DNA from: Maridesulfovibrio ferrireducens
GTDB taxonomy: Bacteria; Desulfobacterota; Desulfovibrionia; Desulfovibrionales; Desulfovibrionaceae
Assembly (NCBI RefSeq): GCF_900101105.1
Contig: NZ_FNGA01000003.1
Coordinates: 248,001-312,000 of the forward strand
Direction of reading: 5' to 3'
DNA length: 64,000 nt
Numbering within the stretch: the first letter of the stretch is position 1; each line of letters starts with the position of its first letter. The notes beneath the pieces were generated by a model. It saw only the letters and a list, made by a program, of their open reading frames with translations, did no database searches and was not told the origin of the DNA. The translations under genes and the position numbers were made by a program. Positions 16,785-24,822 of the stretch are shown piece by piece.

Positions 16785-17645
16785 TTATTTGGCCTCGCCT
16801 GTGAAAGTTTGGATAGATGACCAAATCTTAGCGAATTCATCTTTAAATCCAGGTATTGAATCATAAAGAAGTCCACCGCCTGAGTATATCGAGGCGGCTT
16901 CGCGGCTGTGGGGTAATGTACCCAGCAGAGGAATATTCTTTTCTGATAAGTAGTGTTCGACTCGATCATCGCCCATACCGGAACGGTTGATAATTACTCC
17001 GTACGGTTGTTTTAAAGTGTCCAGAAGCTGAACAGCCAGATCAAGATCATGAAGTCCGAAGGGGGTAGGCTCAGTTACGAGCGCAACAAAATCCGCTCCT
17101 CCAAGTGATTCTACTACGGGGCATGATGTGCCGGGAGGGCAGTCAAAAATGTTTATTTCGGCTTTAGGAGATATTTCTTTTACAGCCTTAATTAAAGGCG
17201 GAGACATTGCTTCACCAATTCGAAGCAATCCGCGTGTAAAATCAATATTTCCGGCTTTTCCGTGTGAGGTTGTTCCGATAAGTCTCTGTCCTTCGCCTAT
17301 TGCGTCAGCGGGACAGGCAAGTTTACAGAGTCCGCACCCGTGGCATAATTCAGCAAAAACCATGACTGAATCTACCATCCATATCAGTGACTTAAAGTGG
17401 CAGAGTTGAATACACTTTCTGCACGATTCACCAAGACACTTATCTTCATCAATCTTAGGTACTGGAATAAATTCATCTTTTTCAGCACTTAATTCTGGAT
17501 TCAGAAAGAAATGGGCATTAGGTTCTTCTACGTCACAATCTGTAAAGCTTACTTTTACTCCGAGTGAGTCAAGATAGGCTGCAAAGTTGACGGCAACTGT
17601 TGTTTTACCTGTGCCGCCTTTGCCGCTGGCAATAGCTATCCGCAT
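16785..17645 (-). CDS. MinD/Mrp-family P-loop ATPase with 4Fe-4S insert (first copy)
   Basis: 286 residues, a paralogue of the next gene with the same architecture: Walker A SGKGGTGKTTV at about 6–16, a ferredoxin insert (CLGESCRKCIQLC and CHGCGLCKLAC) at about 68–120, and FDCPPGTSCPVVESL. The first cluster motif is longer than usual (C-x4-C-x2-C-x3-C), unlike the second copy. The start codon is ATG at 17645. The hairpin at 17676–17699 lies between it and the upstream repeat-protein gene, which may lower its expression. Paired ferredoxin-MinD ATPases probably act as a heterodimer; this is inferred from their constant pairing. Confidence 0.88.
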   Translation of the reverse strand: MRIAIASGKGGTGKTTVAVNFAAYLDSLGVKVSFTDCDVEEPNAHFFLNPELSAEKDEFIPVPKIDEDKCLGESCRKCIQLCHFKSLIWMVDSVMVFAELCHGCGLCKLACPADAIGEGQRLIGTTSHGKAGNIDFTRGLLRIGEAMSPPLIKAVKEISPKAEINIFDCPPGTSCPVVESLGGADFVALVTEPTPFGLHDLDLAVQLLDTLKQPYGVIINRSGMGDDRVEHYLSEKNIPLLGTLPHSREAASIYSGGGLLYDSIPGFKDEFAKIWSSIQTFTGEAK

Positions 17646-17675
17646 ATGTATATCCTGTTTACTGGTATAAAATTA

Positions 17676-17699
17676 AAGGCGCGATGGTTATCGCGCCTT
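17676..17699 (-). terminator. Intercistronic hairpin (attenuator or weak terminator)
   Basis: AAGGCGCGAT (17676–17685) and ATCGCGCCTT (17690–17699) form a perfect 10-bp stem with a GGTT loop. On the minus strand it is followed by TAATTTTATACC, a weak U-tract, so partial read-through into the ATPase genes is expected. Confidence 0.65.
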
Positions 17700-17715
17700 A
17701 TCCTAAAAGGTGAAT

Positions 17716-18126
17716 TTACTTTTCGATCTCTGCCCTGAGTCTTTCATTTTCGGCTTCAAGGTCGGCAATGCGTTTTTCTAAATCATTGTCATTCTGCGGG
17801 ACTGCATTTGAATAATTCTGGTTGATGGAACGACAAGATCCGTCTCTTAGTCCGCGTCCCATTCCACGCCCTTGGCCCATCCCCTGACCTTGGCCCATTC
17901 CGCGACCTTGACCTTGGCCTGCATTTGAATAATCCTGATTAATGGAGCGGCAAGATCCGTCTCTTAGCCCACGTCCCATTCCACGGCCTTGGCCCATTCC
18001 TTGACCTTGCCCCATTCCCTGACCTAAACCTTGGCCTCCGGATTGTCCCTGAGACGTTCCAGCTTTAGATGGACTTCCTTGTCCATTTGAGTTGGAGCCA
18101 TTTTGATTTCTGTTTAATATGGGCAT
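17716..18126 (-). CDS. DUF5320-like Gly/Gln/Met/Arg-rich repeat protein
   Basis: 136 residues. The middle is low-complexity GQGQGMGQGRGMGRGL, ending in the unit LRDGSCRSINQxYSNA, which occurs twice 39 residues apart; the DNA copies begin near 17804 and 17921. Each unit holds one Cys. The last 25 residues (DLEKRIADLEAENERLRAEI) form a coiled coil. This resembles the DUF5320 family, often encoded with Mrp/NifX-type Fe-S proteins. It has a good AAAGGAG ribosome site, and it is the first gene after the sigma-54 promoter at 18167–18182. Function unknown. The flexible Cys-bearing repeats and coiled coil suggest a scaffold, which is only inference. Confidence 0.75.
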   Translation of the reverse strand: MPILNRNQNGSNSNGQGSPSKAGTSQGQSGGQGLGQGMGQGQGMGQGRGMGRGLRDGSCRSINQDYSNAGQGQGRGMGQGQGMGQGRGMGRGLRDGSCRSINQNYSNAVPQNDNDLEKRIADLEAENERLRAEIEK

Positions 18127-18166
18127 TGTTTTGCTCCTTTAATTTGGTTATTGATACCTTTGGTAT

Positions 18167-18182
18167 AGCAACTGCTGTGCCT
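18167..18182 (-). promoter_or_regulatory. Sigma-54 promoter of the MinD-FeS operon
   Basis: Minus strand AGGCACAGCAGTTGCT: –24 GG and –12 GC are exactly 12 nt apart, close to the consensus TGGCACG-N4-TTGCW. The predicted start is near 18156, 30 nt before the ATG, leaving room for the AAAGGAG site. The D. vulgaris orp operons are sigma-54 controlled, which supports the call. Confidence 0.8.
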
Positions 18183-18316
18183 TTGATGAAAGAGGATAAA
18201 AAACAGTGAGTTGTCTAAGTATGCTGTAGTGTTTTAGAATATTAAAGACGCAATATTAGCCCGTTTTATGGAAGACATGAATCAAAAATAGTCCTGTATC
18301 TTGGAAGGTTATTATA

Positions 18317-19168
18317 ATGAGAACTCAGCTTGATTGTTTACCTTGTTTTTTGAATATGGCTTTAACCGGAATTCGGAAAGCGTGTCCCGGGCAGGAAGAT
18401 GTTCATGAAGCTGTTATACGTGAATGGGCGAAGGGGTTTGCCGAGGCTGACCTCAGTGAATCACCACCATCACTTGCCGGAAGACTTTTCCGGATGACTT
18501 CAAAACATATCGGTGATGTGGATATTTATAAAGTTCAGAAGGATGAAGCTAACAAGCGTGTAATGGAATTGCTTCCAAGTATAACTGAAACTGTATATGG
18601 AAGTGCTGATCCGCTGCTTGCTGCGATGGGAGTTTCAATTATCGGTAATTATATGGATTGCGCTCTGATGGAGCAGTTCGACTGGGAAGCTGAATTAGGG
18701 CACCTCGAGCAAGGGCTGGATCGTTCTTTGTTTGCATCTTTTGTAGAGAAGGTCAGAGTTGATAAATCGCTCTTAATTCTTGGGGATAATGCCGGTGAAA
18801 TCGGACTGGATACTATTTTTACCGGATTATTACAGGCGGAAGGGGTCAAGGTAACCTATGCTGTCAGAGGCAAGAATATTCTTAATGATGCTACACTTGA
18901 AGATGCAAAGTTTGTAGGTATGACCGATGTATGCGAGGTTGTTACTTCCGGTGTGGATACTCCGGGAACTGTGCTCGAAAGATGCAGTCCTGAATTTAAT
19001 GAAAGGTTAAAAAGATCTCCTGTTGTACTCAGTAAAGGGCAAGGTAATTTTGAATCTTTATGGGGAGTTATGCCTGATGTTTACTATGCTTTTAAAGTAA
19101 AATGTCCAGTTGTCGCCGGGATTACAGGTCATCCTATGAAAACATCATTGTTCTGTCGCGAAAGTTAA
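18317..19168 (+). CDS. DUF89 / ARMT1-like metal-dependent phosphatase family protein
   Basis: 283 residues. Begins with MRTQLDCLPCFLNMAL, the N-terminal Cys pair typical of prokaryotic DUF89 proteins. LLILGDNAGEIGLDTIF and the downstream LSKGQGNFESLWG are the conserved metal/phosphate-site motifs of the family (DUF89 phosphatases need Co/Ni/Mn and act on damaged sugar or cofactor phosphates in characterised members). Cytoplasmic. It stands alone between the divergent MinD operon and the asmA-like gene; the GGAAGG site precedes the ATG. The true substrate cannot be told from sequence. Confidence 0.88.
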   Translation: MRTQLDCLPCFLNMALTGIRKACPGQEDVHEAVIREWAKGFAEADLSESPPSLAGRLFRMTSKHIGDVDIYKVQKDEANKRVMELLPSITETVYGSADPLLAAMGVSIIGNYMDCALMEQFDWEAELGHLEQGLDRSLFASFVEKVRVDKSLLILGDNAGEIGLDTIFTGLLQAEGVKVTYAVRGKNILNDATLEDAKFVGMTDVCEVVTSGVDTPGTVLERCSPEFNERLKRSPVVLSKGQGNFESLWGVMPDVYYAFKVKCPVVAGITGHPMKTSLFCRES

Positions 19169-19284
19169 CTTGCCGGATATAGTTTATAATAATGGAAGTT
19201 ATTAGATCTTTTTATTGATATTTATGCTTATGAATTGTGGTAAGGTGTCCGGTATAGTTATTAATTCTGTTAAGTCTAAATAGA

Positions 19285-22200
19285 GTGTTGCTTGTGCTGC
19301 TTAGAGTGAAAAAAATATTTTGGATTCTTTTTTTATTATTCGATCTATGTCTGCTTGTCGCAGTCATGGGTGGAATTTATTATATTGAATCAGAGAGCCC
19401 TCGAAGCGAGCTTGAAGCTTATCTAGGTAAAGTATCAGGTCGGAATGTTGTTTTCGAGAAAAATTTAGATTTCGTGTTTTTCCCGTGGATTGGATTTCAT
19501 ACAGGATCCGTATCTGTTAGCGGGGTTCCGTCAGAAGATTCTCTTCCTCAGATTACTGTTAGTGATATAGATTTTAAAGTTCGCCTTTTACCGCTTATTC
19601 TTGGGCGAATCGAAATTGATACAATAATAGTCGATTCTCCCGTGGTCAGAGTTGATAGAGGAAAAGACGGTAAATTGAATTTACCATTTGAAAATTTAAG
19701 CTCTGATGATCAGCAAGGCGGAGGATTCGTTCTATGTAAATCTATATCCGTTCGCGGGGTAAGCGTAGAGAATGCTACCTGTGTTTATCGAGACGTTGCA
19801 ACAGGGAATGAGCTTAATCTTTCCGGTGTAAATATCAGAACCGGGCCTCTCATAAAAGACAGTCCTATTGCTTTTGTTGTCAGTGCAAATGTTGATAGTG
19901 ATTTATTTGGTATTGAGGCTGCTACCGGAGTTAAAGGGCTGCTTCATGTCTCATTTGCAGACAAGTCGGTAGCTCTTTCGGAAACATCTCTTTCGATACA
20001 TGTAGAGAGTGACGAACTTTTGGGCTCTGATGGTACTATCGAAGGAATCGCTTCGCTTAATTTTGATTTAGTTCAAGGTAAAATTGATGTTCAGAACCTT
20101 GTTTTGCAAGGTATGGGTGTTCGTCTTACCGGTTCTGCAATATGTAGTAATATTTACGATTCTCCTGATTTTATAGGTGAGCTTAAATCTACCAAATTTG
20201 ATCCTAAAGCTCTTTTCTCCAGATTCATTCCTAAAAAAATACCTCCTGAAATGGACAAGGTGCTTAATTCGGCATCATTTTCTGTTGCATTCCATTCTAC
20301 TTTGAAAAAAACAGAACTTAAAAATTTAGTTTTAGCGATTGATGATACTGTTCTTCGTGGTGAATTTTCTTTGCGGGATTATGCAAACCCGTGGGCAGAG
20401 TTTGACGTTCGCGCGGATAGCATTGTTCTCGATGATTATACCAAACTTTTTGCGCTTAAGAAGTCTGTTCAGCCTGTTAATTTAAATTCCGGTACTGGTA
20501 AAAATAAGTTTAAAGATATGATCATTGCGGATCTTGTTCGGCGTATTCCCTGCAATGGAAAAGTCGAAATCGGTAAATTTGTTTATAACGGTTTGCGTAT
20601 GGATAATTGCCGTTTGTCTGTTTCCCCCGGGCCCAAGGTTGCAAGCATCAGTGTTAAAGATGGTACTTATCTGGATGGAAAGTTTGCAATCAAAGCTGAC
20701 CTGGCTTTTGATAAACAAAAAGAAAAAGATACGCTGTTTCTTTCAGGGGCGGGGTCAGTTTCGTCAGTGTCTTTGTCTCAGTTACCTATTAAAATTGACG
20801 GATTAAAACTTACTTCGGGGAAGGTTGATTTTACTCTTGGTTCTTTGAGTTCAAGTGGTAAAACTTTCGGTGAAATTGTTAAAAATCTTAAAGCAGATAT
20901 TTGTGTGGATGGGAAAAGTGTTAAAGCTTCTCTTAATTCCAAGGATGTCCCTGCTCAGTTTAAACAGCTGCATGCTCAGACTATTCATATGGGAATTATC
21001 GCCGCCCCTCTTACTACCTCCGTAAGAAAAGGGTTGGTCGGGCGTAATTTGAAAGTTAAACTTTCGGGTGTACTATCAAATCCTTCGATTTCGGTAGGCG
21101 GAGACTTTTCAGGTAATGTTTTCGGATCGAGACATAGCAAGAACGACTTTCGGGTTGAGGGCAGTAAATTGGTCTTATCTTTAGACGGTAAATCATTACC
21201 GATTAAAAAGAAGATTACGCTTACTTGCAGCGGAGGCGCAGCTTTAAAAAATCAAAGCATCAAGTTTGATAGCTTTGTTATAAATAGCGGCAAAGTTAAA
21301 ATTTCAGGAGATCTTAACGCGAAAAGATTAGGGTCAGAAACTGCCGCAGTGACGGGCCGTCTTCTACTTAAAGAAACGAGTTGTTCGGATATTTTTGCTA
21401 TTTTGGGTGTAAATAAGCCTGCTACTAATGATCCTGAAGCTTTCCGTTCGGTTGCTTTTGATAGTTCTTATCAGGTTAATGGCGATAATCTTAAAATGCA
21501 CATTAATCGCTGCACTCTTGATAATTCAAATGCAAAGGGAACACTGAATCTTACGAATTTTAAAAAGCCAGTTCTTAATTTTGTTTTGCAGGCTGATAAA
21601 GTCAATGTGGATAGATTCCTGCCTCCGGATGAGCCGGCTATCACAGAAAGACCGATTGGAGCGAGAAAGGCTGTAACCCCTAAAGTTGCGGAATGGAAAT
21701 TCCCGCAAACTTTTCTGGACTCAATTAATGCAACAGGAAAAATTCAGTGTGACGCCTTCCGCATTTTTGATTTTGGTGGAAGCAGATTGAGTGCAGATGT
21801 CGATATGCGGCAATCAGTAATCAACATTAAAAATATCAAGGGTATTTTTCATCAAGGAAATATTGCTGGGAAGCTGTCTATAGGATTCAAAAACAGTACT
21901 GTTGCTCTAACCACTGATCTGGAGGCTAGAGGATTTCAAGCGGGTCTGTTTTTTGCTGATTATGTAGGCAGAGCCTATGTCAAGGGCACAGCTGACTCCT
22001 CAGTTAAGCTTAGTGGTAATTCCAGCGCGAATATAGATTTTATTGACACTTTGAGCGGCCGTTATGCTTTTAAGGTTGTCAACGGATCATACCTTTTTGC
22101 TGCTAAATTAAATAAAGAAGGTGAAGAAATAAAAATACCTCAGCCTACATCTTTTTCCGTTTTAAAAGGTGTAATTAAAGGAAAAGATGGTGTTTTTGTT

Positions 22201-22500
22201 GTTAAAGATTACTTGTTGAATACAAATTATATGCGTGCAACAGCTAAAGGGGGATTTAATATTCCCGCTGATTCTATTAACCTGCACGTTAATGCAGACA
22301 TTATTGAATTGCCGAATTTATATCTGAAAATTGTAAATGCCTTTTTGGATGCTATTTCAGGGGTTGATGTTCATGTTTCCGGCAGACTGAGTGATCCTCA
22401 GATTAATGTTTTGGGACTTCAGCGCTGGAACGATGTTTTCAGTGATGTTTTAGGTTTGCCGGAACAGTCTTTTAGGTTTTTCAGAAACTTTTTATTCTGA
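19285..22500 (+). CDS. AsmA-family protein (large)
   Basis: 1071 residues. A single N-terminal membrane helix (about 11–30) is followed by a very long, β-rich periplasmic region. The N-terminal AsmA domain is recognisable (YLGKVSGRNVVFEKNLDF, then FPWIGFHTGSVSVSG), and the C-terminal AsmA_2-like part has GNIAGKLSIGFKNSTV and LNLHV-type strands. AsmA-like proteins form groove-like bridges thought to carry phospholipids to the outer membrane. The start is uncertain: GTG 19285 gives the longest form, but GTG 19306 (before KKIFWIL) is also plausible and neither has a strong ribosome site. No terminator is obvious before the yihY-like gene 76 bp downstream. Confidence 0.85.
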   Translation: MLLVLLRVKKIFWILFLLFDLCLLVAVMGGIYYIESESPRSELEAYLGKVSGRNVVFEKNLDFVFFPWIGFHTGSVSVSGVPSEDSLPQITVSDIDFKVRLLPLILGRIEIDTIIVDSPVVRVDRGKDGKLNLPFENLSSDDQQGGGFVLCKSISVRGVSVENATCVYRDVATGNELNLSGVNIRTGPLIKDSPIAFVVSANVDSDLFGIEAATGVKGLLHVSFADKSVALSETSLSIHVESDELLGSDGTIEGIASLNFDLVQGKIDVQNLVLQGMGVRLTGSAICSNIYDSPDFIGELKSTKFDPKALFSRFIPKKIPPEMDKVLNSASFSVAFHSTLKKTELKNLVLAIDDTVLRGEFSLRDYANPWAEFDVRADSIVLDDYTKLFALKKSVQPVNLNSGTGKNKFKDMIIADLVRRIPCNGKVEIGKFVYNGLRMDNCRLSVSPGPKVASISVKDGTYLDGKFAIKADLAFDKQKEKDTLFLSGAGSVSSVSLSQLPIKIDGLKLTSGKVDFTLGSLSSSGKTFGEIVKNLKADICVDGKSVKASLNSKDVPAQFKQLHAQTIHMGIIAAPLTTSVRKGLVGRNLKVKLSGVLSNPSISVGGDFSGNVFGSRHSKNDFRVEGSKLVLSLDGKSLPIKKKITLTCSGGAALKNQSIKFDSFVINSGKVKISGDLNAKRLGSETAAVTGRLLLKETSCSDIFAILGVNKPATNDPEAFRSVAFDSSYQVNGDNLKMHINRCTLDNSNAKGTLNLTNFKKPVLNFVLQADKVNVDRFLPPDEPAITERPIGARKAVTPKVAEWKFPQTFLDSINATGKIQCDAFRIFDFGGSRLSADVDMRQSVINIKNIKGIFHQGNIAGKLSIGFKNSTVALTTDLEARGFQAGLFFADYVGRAYVKGTADSSVKLSGNSSANIDFIDTLSGRYAFKVVNGSYLFAAKLNKEGEEIKIPQPTSFSVLKGVIKGKDGVFVVKDYLLNTNYMRATAKGGFNIPADSINLHVNADIIELPNLYLKIVNAFLDAISGVDVHVSGRLSDPQINVLGLQRWNDVFSDVLGLPEQSFRFFRNFLF

Positions 22501-22576
22501 TATAGTCATTTAAGTTGTAGAAGATGCTGTTATTTATTTGGATTGTTTCGGGGTCCGATTTTTAAGGGGGTTCTTG

Positions 22577-23968
22577 ATGACTGCAGGAAAAATTGGAGAT
22601 AAAGTTTCAGATTTTTTTCTGAATGAAATTTGGAACTGGGATTCCCATAAAGCGGGATTTGTGCGTAGAATTTTTTATACATTTTCCCGCGTTCTTTATC
22701 TTGTTTTTTACGGATTTTGGAAAGATCAGTGTATGATCAGAGCCTCCGCTTTAACTTTTACCACTATGCTTTCAATTGTTCCCTTTATAGCTGTTGCTTT
22801 TTCCATTTTGAAAGGAATCGGTTTTCAGGATTCTTCATATATACACGAGATACTCCTTAAGGTTTCAGCCGGCAGGGAAGAAGTTGTGACTAAGATGCTT
22901 GAATATGTGGATAATACAAATGTAAAAACTTTAGGAGTCGTCGGTATTGCGGCTTTACTTTTTACTGTTTTGTCTACAGTTGGAACTATTGAAAAGGCTT
23001 TTAATGTGATCTGGAAAGTGAAGAAAGGCCGGACGTTCTGGCGGAAGTTTACAGATTTCTTTTCAGTAATATTTATCTGCCCGATAGCCGTCATTGCGGC
23101 AACAAGTGTCAGTGTTTCAATCAGTAAACAAGGAATGCTTTCATCTCTGGATAACATTTATGGTATTTCAGAAATTGAGGGTTTTTTTATTAAACTGGCT
23201 CCGTTAGTTTTAATCTGGGTGGCATTTACGTTTATTTATGCCTTTATGCCTAACACGCGGGTTCGTCTTTGCAGTGCGGCTGTAGGGGGAATTGTTGCCG
23301 GAACCGTTTGGCAAATGGCTCAGTGGGCTTATATTAATTGGCAGGTAGGCGTAAGCAAGTACAATGCAATTTACGGAAGTTTTGCACAATTCCCTCTCTT
23401 TTTGCTTTGGTTGTATCTGAGCTGGATTATAGTTCTGCTGGGTTCCGAAATAAGTTATGCTGTTCAAAATGTAATGCTTTACCGTCAGCAGCGTTTTATG
23501 CCGGATGCCAGTATGGAAGATTTGCAAAAAATATCTTTGCTGGCTTTGAGTCTAATGAGCGTCAGGTTTAATCGCGCGGAATCTGCTTATTATGTTGAGG
23601 ATTTGGCAACGGAAATGGGTGTTCCCGTTAGCTTTTTAAGCTCTATGCTGGATAAATTCGTGGTAGGTGGTATCCTGGTCAAAGGAAGTGACGAGGATGC
23701 TGAAAAGGATATATATACGTTTGCTGTATCACCTGAAAAAATTTCATTATTGCGAATTATTTCAATTCTTACCGGGCATGGTGATGAGGTGACACAAAAA
23801 GTCAGCAGTTCGTGCATGGTCTATATTTCTAATATTGTCGATGATATGCGGCAGGCTCTTGTAGACAGCGGTAAAGATATTTCACTTGCTTTGTGTGCCG
23901 ATCAAATGATTCAGAAGACTTCGTGCTCGGAAAAAGTTGATGAGTTGGTAGAGCTTTCTACAGAATAA
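22577..23968 (+). CDS. YihY/BrkB-family membrane protein
   Basis: 463 residues. I start at ATG 22577 because AAGGGGG precedes it; the in-frame TTG at 22538 has no ribosome site. The YihY core (about 30–300) has six membrane segments with the typical RASALTFTTMLSIVPF and YGSFAQFPLFLLWLYLSW motifs. The C-terminal ~150 residues are a soluble extension with a winged-helix look (YYVEDLATEMGVPVSFLSSMLDKFVVGGIL), as in longer YihY members. Once annotated as RNase BN, but that activity belongs to another gene; YihY function is unsettled. Only 13 nt separate it from cooA, so the two may be cotranscribed. Confidence 0.9.
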   Translation: MTAGKIGDKVSDFFLNEIWNWDSHKAGFVRRIFYTFSRVLYLVFYGFWKDQCMIRASALTFTTMLSIVPFIAVAFSILKGIGFQDSSYIHEILLKVSAGREEVVTKMLEYVDNTNVKTLGVVGIAALLFTVLSTVGTIEKAFNVIWKVKKGRTFWRKFTDFFSVIFICPIAVIAATSVSVSISKQGMLSSLDNIYGISEIEGFFIKLAPLVLIWVAFTFIYAFMPNTRVRLCSAAVGGIVAGTVWQMAQWAYINWQVGVSKYNAIYGSFAQFPLFLLWLYLSWIIVLLGSEISYAVQNVMLYRQQRFMPDASMEDLQKISLLALSLMSVRFNRAESAYYVEDLATEMGVPVSFLSSMLDKFVVGGILVKGSDEDAEKDIYTFAVSPEKISLLRIISILTGHGDEVTQKVSSSCMVYISNIVDDMRQALVDSGKDISLALCADQMIQKTSCSEKVDELVELSTE

Positions 23969-23981
23969 AAACGGGAGCCTT

Positions 23982-24632
23982 ATGAAGTTTTCCGGCATAA
24001 ATCTTCTTGATGAATTGCAAAGGACCGAGCTCGCAGATCTTCGAGATGTGTTTAATTCTCGCCGTGTTAAGAAGGGCGCGATTATTTTTAGCCCCGATCA
24101 GGAAGAAAATCTGGTTTTTATTGTCGAAAAAGGGAGAGTGCGGATTTATCTTGGGTATGAGGATAAAGAGTTCACACTCGGTATTTTGGAACCGGGAGAT
24201 CTTTATTCTACTCATGCCGGATGTTTTGTTCAGGCTCTCGAGGATAGTTCTCTTTTGACAACAGATGTTCAGTCTGTAAAACGGTGTATGGTCGAAATTC
24301 CTCTTTTCAATCGAACTATGGTTCGTGTGCTCGGTAAAATTCTGCAAAATTCATTTTCAGTAATCGGCGGTCTGGCCTTTAAAGATATTTATGCTCGCTT
24401 GGCAGCTTACCTTCTCAAAGAAGCCCAAGTTTCAGGAATTCCCGTTGATGGCGGTTTTGAGCTTGAGCTCGATTTGACTATTGAACAACTCTCCCAAATT
24501 CTTGGTGCAACTCGTCAGACCGTTTCTACTTTGATCAATAATATGGTTCGCGAAGGACTTGTTGTAAAACGCGCTCGCTCAAAATGGTTTGTTCCTGATT
24601 TGAAAGCGCTTGAAGATGTAGTTAACTCGTAA
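23982..24632 (+). CDS. cooA: CooA-type heme CO sensor, CRP/FNR family
   Basis: 216 residues. The N-terminal cNMP-binding β-barrel (about 25–120) carries GDLYSTHAGC. Its His78 aligns with Rhodospirillum CooA His77, the heme ligand that keeps its place when CO binds; the ferric ligand Cys75 is replaced by Ser76. A dimerisation helix follows (about 115–140), then a winged helix with the recognition helix in LGATRQTVSTLINNMVREG. When CO binds, CooA activates CODH genes. The ideal CooA palindrome 68 bp downstream and the cooS–cooC genes support the name. Without those neighbours the gene would be called only CRP/FNR. The ATG has a CGGGAG site. Confidence 0.88.
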   Translation: MKFSGINLLDELQRTELADLRDVFNSRRVKKGAIIFSPDQEENLVFIVEKGRVRIYLGYEDKEFTLGILEPGDLYSTHAGCFVQALEDSSLLTTDVQSVKRCMVEIPLFNRTMVRVLGKILQNSFSVIGGLAFKDIYARLAAYLLKEAQVSGIPVDGGFELELDLTIEQLSQILGATRQTVSTLINNMVREGLVVKRARSKWFVPDLKALEDVVNS

Positions 24633-24697
24633 GGTTTTTTGTTAGAATCTTTCCTAATAATGTTTTTTGTCTATTTTTATATAAATTTTATACCTGT

Positions 24698-24717
24698 TTT
24701 GTCGGATATCCGACAAA
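24698..24717 (+). promoter_or_regulatory. CooA operator upstream of cooS
   Basis: A perfect 20-bp palindrome, TTTGTCGGATATCCGACAAA, whose core TGTCGG-N4-CCGACA matches the CooA-binding motif described for Desulfovibrio. Its centre (24707.5) is about 42 nt upstream of the predicted transcription start, the class II activator position. Confidence 0.85.
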
Positions 24718-24736
24718 CAAATTGTTCTGAACTGTT

Positions 24737-24742
24737 TACATT
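24737..24742 (+). promoter_or_regulatory. Predicted –10 element of the cooS promoter
   Basis: TACATT lies about 20 nt after the CooA palindrome, with no good –35, as expected for an activator-dependent promoter. Start predicted near 24749. A further inverted repeat, AGACAAA-TAT-TTTGTCT (24776–24792), lies in the leader; its meaning is unknown. Confidence 0.5.
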
Positions 24743-24822
24743 GGAATCACGAATCTGAATGCAGGTTTTATTTTGAGACAAATATTTTGTCTTTATCCGT
24801 TTAAAACAGGGAGGATGAAAGT

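Noticed and set aside
17804-18040. CRISPR-like repeats
   Set aside because: Only two units, in frame with a protein-coding repeat, with no spacers or cas genes.
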